From contig JAGGWU010000141.1 of assembly GCA_021163465.1 (NCBI GenBank), forward strand, positions 1-11,086: a stretch of DNA of 11,086 bases. The letters are read 5' to 3'. Made by a program: the position numbers and the translations under genes. Each line of letters opens with the position of its first letter. Position 1 is the first letter of the stretch. The notes under the pieces are model-generated. The model saw nothing but the letters and a program-made list of their open reading frames with translations. It was not told the origin of the DNA and searched no databases. This document shows positions 7,558 to 11,086 of the stretch, piece by piece. The stretch is from Candidatus Bipolaricaulota bacterium (GTDB lineage Bacteria > Bipolaricaulota > Bipolaricaulia > Bipolaricaulales > Bipolaricaulaceae).

Positions 7558-7574
7558 CCCAGTATCGCCCCATT

Positions 7575-8516
7575 TTACCAGCTCACCTCCAACCCGGTAG
7601 TGATGTCGATCACCCCGAACACATCGAAGTAAAGCCACAGGAACCCTTTGAGCCCATTGCTCTCGAGCTCGAACCGAAGCTCCTCGGACAGAAACCCCAC
7701 AAGGTCGAAGGTGGTGATGGAACGGGCCGAGAAGCCATCCAGGTTGATACCGAAGATGAAGTCGCCGGTGCTGAAGACAAAGGGGCTCACAAAGGTTACC
7801 CTGCCCCCAAGATCGAACGCCTCGGCCAAGGTGATCCTGCCGGTGAACCTCGCCCACTGGAAACCGCCCGCGTCGAAGAAAACCATGGTCTCCCCCAGGA
7901 ACGCCGGAGCCTTTAGGGAGACGGTGAGGAGGTCCTCCTCGAAGAAGACCCCAGGGACCGGGTAAATCCACGTGAGGTAATCGTCGTCCACCAGGTAATA
8001 CAGACCCCCGACCCCAAAGCTCAAGTAATTGCGGATCTCGAAGCAAGTACAGCACTCGTCGAGGTACCAGGTAAGGCCTGTTCCGAAGACGAAACCGATG
8101 GTGTAATCCGGGGTTTGACACGGGGAAGCCAGGTTCGCATAAACGAAGATGGTGCGCCAATCGAACCCCCCGGCACAGCACCCGTTTTGGAACATGGATC
8201 CGGAAAGTTCCAGTTCATATCGTGAGAAACAAGGGTCGAACGCGAGGCCGTTACGGATGAGGAAGACGTCCTCCAAGGTAAAGAGGAAATCCAGCTTCTC
8301 CGCTTCAAAGCCGGCGAAGGAGAACTCGGTGCGGCTTCGGACCCCTGCACCGGCGAAGGTAAGGGAAAGGGTCACCCCTCCCGAGAAGTCCCAGGCGACC
8401 CCATCATAAAGGAAGTCCGCATCAGTCCCGAATGATCCCGAAAGGGATCCCCCCTCACCCAAAGCCACCAAACACACCATCGATGCGGCAAAAAGGACGA
8501 GCGCTCCCCTTTTCAT
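7575..8516 (-). CDS. Secreted, predicted outer-membrane beta-barrel protein with cysteine pairs (barrel B)
   Basis: 313 residues, no family recognised. The N-terminus MKRGALVLFAASMVCLVALG is a signal peptide with likely cleavage near residue 20; Cys15 is not in a lipobox. The mature protein is Phe- and Gly-rich with regular alternating strands throughout (for example SLSGSFGTDADFLY, RVTFVSPFVFSTGDFIFGIN) and ends GLEVSW, an aromatic C-terminus typical of outer-membrane barrels. Cysteines include the adjacent pairs 113-114 and 155-156 plus Cys96, Cys133 and Cys158. It shares signal type, cysteine-pair style and composition with barrel A, so the two are probably paralogous or functionally paired, although it is shorter and more barrel-like. 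The start ATG 8516 is preceded by AAAGGAGG with a four-base gap. The SD can be hidden in a leader hairpin. Confidence 0.75.
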   Translation of the reverse strand: MKRGALVLFAASMVCLVALGEGGSLSGSFGTDADFLYDGVAWDFSGGVTLSLTFAGAGVRSRTEFSFAGFEAEKLDFLFTLEDVFLIRNGLAFDPCFSRYELELSGSMFQNGCCAGGFDWRTIFVYANLASPCQTPDYTIGFVFGTGLTWYLDECCTCFEIRNYLSFGVGGLYYLVDDDYLTWIYPVPGVFFEEDLLTVSLKAPAFLGETMVFFDAGGFQWARFTGRITLAEAFDLGGRVTFVSPFVFSTGDFIFGINLDGFSARSITTFDLVGFLSEELRFELESNGLKGFLWLYFDVFGVIDITTGLEVSW

Positions 8517-8521
8517 CTCGC

Positions 8522-8551
8522 CTCCTTTCCCCCGAAGGGTACGGAAGGGAG
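8522..8551 (-). promoter_or_regulatory. SD-covering hairpin with UUCG loop upstream of barrel B
   Basis: On the transcribed strand CUCCCUUCC (8551 to 8543) faces GGAAAGGAG (8530 to 8522): eight pairs and one C-A mismatch. The inner part closes as CC-UUCG-GG after a four-base bulge. The pairing takes up GGAG of the SD AAAGGAGG. C(UUCG)G is an unusually stable tetraloop. Confidence 0.45.
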
Positions 8552-8572
8552 CGCTCGTCCCGGAGGAAGCGC
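8551..8572 (-). other. Second UNCG-capped hairpin upstream of barrel B
   Basis: GCGCU pairs with AGCGC, then UCC with GGA after a two-base bulge, closed by a UCCG loop, a member of the stable UNCG class. It abuts the SD-covering hairpin. It would be in the mRNA only if transcription starts upstream of 8572, which conflicts with the weak promoter at 8571-8599. Confidence 0.35.
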
Positions 8573-8599
8573 TTTACAATGCCTCAGCGGTCTTGTCCA
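8571..8599 (-). promoter_or_regulatory. Weak candidate promoter for barrel B
   Basis: On the minus strand TGGACA (8599-8594, five of six to the -35 consensus), 17 bases, then TAAAGC (8576-8571, three of six). The predicted start near 8564 leaves a leader of about 48 bases that keeps the SD-covering hairpin and cuts through the upstream one. Barrel B could instead be read from the upstream gene, since no clear terminator lies between them. Confidence 0.3.
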
Positions 8600-8643
8600 C
8601 CTGGCCTCGCCCCCATGTCCGTGATCCCTAAAACATTGGTTTG

Positions 8644-9960
8644 CTAGCCCTCCCGCAGAAAATCGGAAAGCACGTCCTCGAGGGTAGGGGATCCGATTTC
8701 CTGGAGCTCGTAGCGGACCCTGGTGGCGGGGACGGGCATCTCCATCAACCGCCGCAGGTCGATGGGGGTGCCGATGGCCACTACATCACAGGGGACCTCG
8801 GCGATGGTGGCGGCGAGGTCCGCGATCTGCTTCTCCCCGTACCCCATGGCGGGTAGGACCGGTCCAAGGTGGGGGTACTTGGAGTAGACCTCGGCGATCT
8901 CCCCTCGGGCATAAGGCCGGGGATCCACCAACTCCGCCCCCAACTTGCGTGCCGCCACCGCGGCTGCACCGTAGGGCATCTCCCCGTGGGTAACCGTGGG
9001 GCCGTCCTCGATGGCCAGGACCCGCCTTCCCCGCAAAAGCTCCGGTTCCTCCGCGGTGATGGGGGAGGCGGCCTCGATCAGGACTGCCCGGGGGTTCACG
9101 CGGGAGATGTTCTCCCTCAGGCGCTCCAGTTGCTCCAACGAGGCCGAATCCACCTTATTTACTATTATCACATCGGCCATGCGGATGTTCACCGAGCCGG
9201 GCCAGTAGGTAAGCTCATGTCCAACCCGCAGGGGATCGGCCACCACGATCAAAAGATCCGGCCTTACGAACGGGAAATCGTTGTTCCCACCGTCCCAGAG
9301 GATCACATCGGCCTCTGCCTCGGCGGCCTTGAGGATCTCGGCATAGTCCACCCCCGCGTAGACCACATTCCCCCGGTTTATGTGGGGTTCATACTCCTCC
9401 CGTTCCTCGATGGTGCACCGGTGGCGATCCAGGTCCTCCAGGGAGGCGAACCGCTGCACCCGCTGCGCCGTGAGGTCCCCATATGGCATGGGGTGTCGGA
9501 TGACCGCCACCCTCTTTCCGTGTGCCTTCAGGATCTCGGCCACCTTCCTGGTGGTCTGGGATTTGCCGCAACCGGTACGTACGGCACACACCGCCACCAC
9601 CGGTTTGGCCGCGGTAAGCATGGTGCTTTCCGGGCCCAATAACCAGAAATCGGCGCCGGCCGCCTGGGCCCTGGCCGCCCGCTCCATTACATGTTGGTGA
9701 GATACGTCCGAATAAGAGAATACGGCGATCTCCACGCCCTTCTCCCGGATGATCTCTTCCAACTTCTCTTCGGGCTCGATAGGGATCCCCTGGGGATAGA
9801 GCTCCCCCGCCAACTCGGGGGGATACCGCCGTCCCTCTATCCCCGGGATCTGGGTGGCGGTGAAGGCAACCACCTCGTAGTCGGCGTTGTCCCGGAAGAA
9901 CACGTTGAAGTTGTGGAAATCCCTTCCCGCAGCCCCGAGGATGATCACCCGTCTGGTCAT
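8644..9960 (-). CDS. Cyclic 2,3-diphosphoglycerate synthetase-like P-loop protein
   Basis: 438-residue cytoplasmic protein resembling the archaeal enzyme that closes 2,3-diphosphoglycerate to the cyclic form with ATP, a thermoprotective solute in some methanogens. An N-terminal Rossmann-like part starts VIILGAAGRDFHNFN. A central nucleotide domain has the P-loop VRTGCGKSQTT (about 127-137), WDGGNNDFP (222-230), DPLRVGHE (242-249) and NKVD (268-271), the last typical of GTPase-like SIMIBI folds. Length is near the archaeal enzyme as I recall it. Bacterial homologues exist, but whether they make cyclic DPG is unproven, and the 2-phosphoglycerate kinase partner is not in the window. I chose ATG 9960, nine bases after GGAGG; GTG 9966 is only three bases away from it. 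A TATAAT promoter lies upstream. Confidence 0.8.
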   Translation of the reverse strand: MTRRVIILGAAGRDFHNFNVFFRDNADYEVVAFTATQIPGIEGRRYPPELAGELYPQGIPIEPEEKLEEIIREKGVEIAVFSYSDVSHQHVMERAARAQAAGADFWLLGPESTMLTAAKPVVAVCAVRTGCGKSQTTRKVAEILKAHGKRVAVIRHPMPYGDLTAQRVQRFASLEDLDRHRCTIEEREEYEPHINRGNVVYAGVDYAEILKAAEAEADVILWDGGNNDFPFVRPDLLIVVADPLRVGHELTYWPGSVNIRMADVIIVNKVDSASLEQLERLRENISRVNPRAVLIEAASPITAEEPELLRGRRVLAIEDGPTVTHGEMPYGAAAVAARKLGAELVDPRPYARGEIAEVYSKYPHLGPVLPAMGYGEKQIADLAATIAEVPCDVVAIGTPIDLRRLMEMPVPATRVRYELQEIGSPTLEDVLSDFLREG

Positions 9961-9977
9961 GATCACTGTCCTCCTTG

Positions 9978-9991
9978 GGAGATAGGTCTCC
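9978..9991 (-). other. Small leader hairpin before the cDPG synthetase-like gene
   Basis: GGAGA and TCTCC form a five-base-pair stem with a four-base loop, about 18 bases upstream of the ATG and directly before the SD. It is short and may be incidental. Confidence 0.3.
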
Positions 9992-10007
9992 GATGTGAGT
10001 TTTTTCC

Positions 10008-10013
10008 ATTATA
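10008..10013 (-). promoter_or_regulatory. Consensus -10 box (TATAAT) for the cDPG synthetase-like gene
   Basis: Perfect TATAAT on the minus strand, predicted start near 10001, leader of about 41 bases with a good AAGGAGG. The -35 position (CTGCCA with a 17-base spacer) matches poorly, so an activator or an alternative sigma factor is possible. Confidence 0.55.
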
Positions 10014-10052
10014 GCCGGCGAAATTTTGGATGGCAGGGAGGTCCTTTTGCGT

Positions 10053-10058
10053 TAAGAT
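10053..10058 (+). promoter_or_regulatory. Candidate -10 box (TAAGAT) suggesting a leaderless transcript
   Basis: TAAGAT matches four of six positions and ends seven bases before the ATG at 10065, so predicted initiation falls at the start codon itself. There is no ribosome site at normal spacing. No good -35 is visible. Confidence 0.35.
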
Positions 10059-10064
10059 TGGTGG

Positions 10065-10589
10065 ATGACGCTGGCCAACTGTCTCACGTTCCTGCGATTC
10101 GCAGCCACCGGGCCCGCGGTTTACTTTACCGTACGAGGTGCCCTTCCTCTCGGGTTCGGTTTTTTCCTCCTTGGATTTACGACCGATCTTTTGGACGGAT
10201 ATCTGGCCCGCACCCGGCGGGAGGTTACCCCCGTGGGGAAGGTCCTGGATCCGGCGGCGGACAAGCTCCTTTTCCTGGGGGTCTTCGCCAGCTTCGCCGT
10301 CCTGGGGAGGATCTCCTGGGAAGCCCTGGTGGGATACCTCGTGCCTCAATTGGGCCTCGGGATAGGGGCCGCTTACCTTTACCTTAAGCGGCGGGAGATC
10401 CGCTCCGCCGAGATCCCGGGGAAGGCCGCCGCCGGGGCCACGGCCTTGGCCGCCATCGCCCTCTACTGGAGCCCCTGGGGAGAGAGTTTTTTCTGGGCAG
10501 CGGTTGGGGCCAACTTCTTGAGCGGCGTTTACTACCTCCTCAAGCTCCTTCGAGCCAACGGCGGAGCTCGGGAGGGGGAGACGCGCTGA
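10065..10589 (+). CDS. CDP-alcohol phosphatidyltransferase (PgsA-like)
   Basis: 174-residue integral membrane enzyme that moves a phosphatidyl group from CDP-diacylglycerol to an alcohol, most likely glycerol 3-phosphate in phosphatidylglycerol synthesis. The CDP-alcohol phosphotransferase motif is perfect: Asp41, Asp44-Gly45, Ala48-Arg49, Gly58, Asp62, Asp66. The N-terminus MTLANCLTFLRFAATGPAVYF is typical, and four to six membrane helices are visible. Length fits PgsA, but phosphatidylinositol- or cardiolipin-type members cannot be excluded. The ATG at 10065 fits the homology; only GGTGG directly abuts it. Its last 50 bases overlap the 3' end of the convergent pseudouridine synthase gene. 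Confidence 0.88.
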   Translation: MTLANCLTFLRFAATGPAVYFTVRGALPLGFGFFLLGFTTDLLDGYLARTRREVTPVGKVLDPAADKLLFLGVFASFAVLGRISWEALVGYLVPQLGLGIGAAYLYLKRREIRSAEIPGKAAAGATALAAIALYWSPWGESFFWAAVGANFLSGVYYLLKLLRANGGAREGETR

Positions 10590-11086
10590 AAGAAAGCATT
10601 TCTCCGGACTTGGGGTGTCGGAAGGAGAGCCTCCAGGCGTGGAGCATCAGCCTCCCCTCACCCCTGCCGTATAGGGGATCCCCCACCACCGGGTGCCCGA
10701 TTGAAGAGAGGTGAACTCGGATCTGATGGGTCCTTCCCGTCTTGGGCCGCACGAGGAGGAGTGTCCGACCCTTTTCCCGCCGCAAGACCTCAAACTCGGT
10801 GACCGCCTCCTTGCCCCCCTCGACGATCCCCATCCACCGCGGCCGGTGGGGATCGCGTCCGATGGGGCCCTCGATGAGGCCCTTCTCCGGCTCCACCTCT
10901 CCCTCCACCAACGCCAGGTATTCCTTCCCCACCTCGCGGCGCTGGAATTGCTCCACGAGGGACCTATAAGCTTCCTCGGTCTTGGCCAGGACGATGACCC
11001 CCGAGGTGTCGGCGTCCAGGCGGTGGACAACCCCCGTGGGGGCGACGGCCGCCCAAAGCCGGTGGCTCCGGATGAGGGGGGTACCA
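10540..11086 (-). CDS. RluA-family rRNA pseudouridine synthase, N-terminally partial
   Basis: C-terminal part of a 23S rRNA pseudouridine synthase of the RluA/RluD type; the N-terminus (and any S4 domain) lies beyond the window. Visible motifs: VVHRLDADTSGVIVLAKT, whose HRLD Asp is the catalytic nucleophile; KEYLALVEGEV; RPKTGRTHQIRVHLSSIGHPVVGDPLYG; and the end SFSASPPPELRRWLEGA. The frame is open to the window edge. The edge-most 17 or so codons (GTPLIRSHRLWAAVAPT) lie in the 53-base repeat shared with 7453-7505. They are G/C-rich at third positions as in real coding sequence, but I cannot recognise them as RluA. The 3' end overlaps the phosphatidyltransferase gene by 50 bases. Confidence 0.88.
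   Translation of the reverse strand, partial: GTPLIRSHRLWAAVAPTGVVHRLDADTSGVIVLAKTEEAYRSLVEQFQRREVGKEYLALVEGEVEPEKGLIEGPIGRDPHRPRWMGIVEGGKEAVTEFEVLRREKGRTLLLVRPKTGRTHQIRVHLSSIGHPVVGDPLYGRGEGRLMLHAWRLSFRHPKSGEMLSFSASPPPELRRWLEGA
11034..11086. repeat. 53-base direct repeat, copy 2 (within rluA-like frame, at window edge)
   Basis: Exact copy of 7453-7505 ending at the last base of the window. Its left boundary falls in the codon just upstream of VVHRLD in the pseudouridine synthase frame, inside the run CCCCCGTGGGGG. Confidence 0.95.

Larger units (their letters stand above)
7209..7574 (-). promoter_or_regulatory. 366-base intergenic region: activator-type promoter plus structured leader of barrel A
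   Basis: No credible gene lies here. Read in the barrel direction (minus strand) it holds, in order: a CRP/FNR-type palindrome (7542-7557), a TATACT -10 box (7515-7520), then a ~300-base stretch to the barrel A start packed with inverted repeats. These are a 12-bp stem (7445-7456 with 7464-7475), an overlapping alternative 6-bp stem (7433-7438 with 7445-7450), a 6-bp stem (7390-7395 with 7403-7408), a 6-bp stem (7359-7364 with 7379-7384), and a possible three-way junction closed by 7310-7315 with 7356-7361. It matches no riboswitch class I know. The segment 7453-7505 recurs exactly at the right window edge. Confidence 0.6.

Noticed and set aside
7308..7916. Plus-strand open frame across the intergenic region and barrel B
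   Set aside because: Low-complexity shadow composition with no ribosome site; it runs antisense to the signal-peptide-bearing barrel B.
8620..8635. Second CRP-like site upstream of barrel B (CGTGA-N6-AAACA)
   Set aside because: Only six of ten positions match and the palindrome is poor. Its distance from the weak promoter is not a standard activator position.
1..11086. CRISPR array, tRNA, insertion sequence or phage genes
   Set aside because: No regularly spaced repeats, no cloverleaf with a CCA-type acceptor, no transposase or integrase motifs, and no terminal inverted repeats were seen on either strand.

Overview
The window is a compact, GC-rich bacterial chromosome segment. Genes lie tail to tail or a few bases apart, coding third positions are mostly G or C, and GTG and TTG starts are common. 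Two proteins with signal peptides and a C-terminal aromatic residue suggest an outer membrane. Strong Shine-Dalgarno (SD) sequences and sigma-70-like promoters fit bacteria. Together with a homologue of the archaeal cyclic 2,3-diphosphoglycerate synthetase, the content suggests a deep-branching, possibly thermophilic diderm such as Bipolaricaulota. That taxonomic guess is weak and rests on gene content only.

Left part (1-4946). The window opens inside a patatin-like lipase gene that carries two one-base frameshifts. It faces a small tandem ACT-domain regulator on the minus strand. A divergent region then leads to a large membrane O-antigen ligase/polymerase-type protein with a C-terminal TPR tail. 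After a near-consensus promoter come rpsI (S9), rpmE (L31) and a creatininase-family metal hydrolase, closely packed as one likely operon.

Middle part (4943-9960, all minus strand). In transcription order it holds a cyclic 2,3-diphosphoglycerate synthetase-like P-loop protein, a secreted beta-rich protein (barrel B), a second larger one (barrel A), and a PPP-type metallophosphatase 7 bases after barrel A. Both secreted proteins carry vicinal cysteine pairs and end in an aromatic residue. They look like a paralogous pair of unknown outer-membrane proteins. The 366-base gap before barrel A is the most information-rich non-coding part. It has a CRP/FNR-type palindrome centred exactly at -41.5 from a TATACT -10 box, followed by a ~300-base leader dense in inverted repeats, two of them mutually exclusive. 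The leader of barrel B can form a UUCG-capped hairpin that covers its own SD.

Right part (9961-11086). A divergent promoter region precedes a CDP-alcohol phosphatidyltransferase on the plus strand. Its 3' end overlaps the 3' end of a convergent RluA-type pseudouridine synthase that runs off the window. The last 53 bases are an exact copy of 7453-7505 in the barrel A leader: a real duplication, a repeat, or an assembly-end artefact.

The membrane and envelope theme recurs (lipase, O-antigen-type polymerase, barrels, phospholipid synthase), but only the rpsI-rpmE-hydrolase and barrel A-phosphatase groups are supported as operons.
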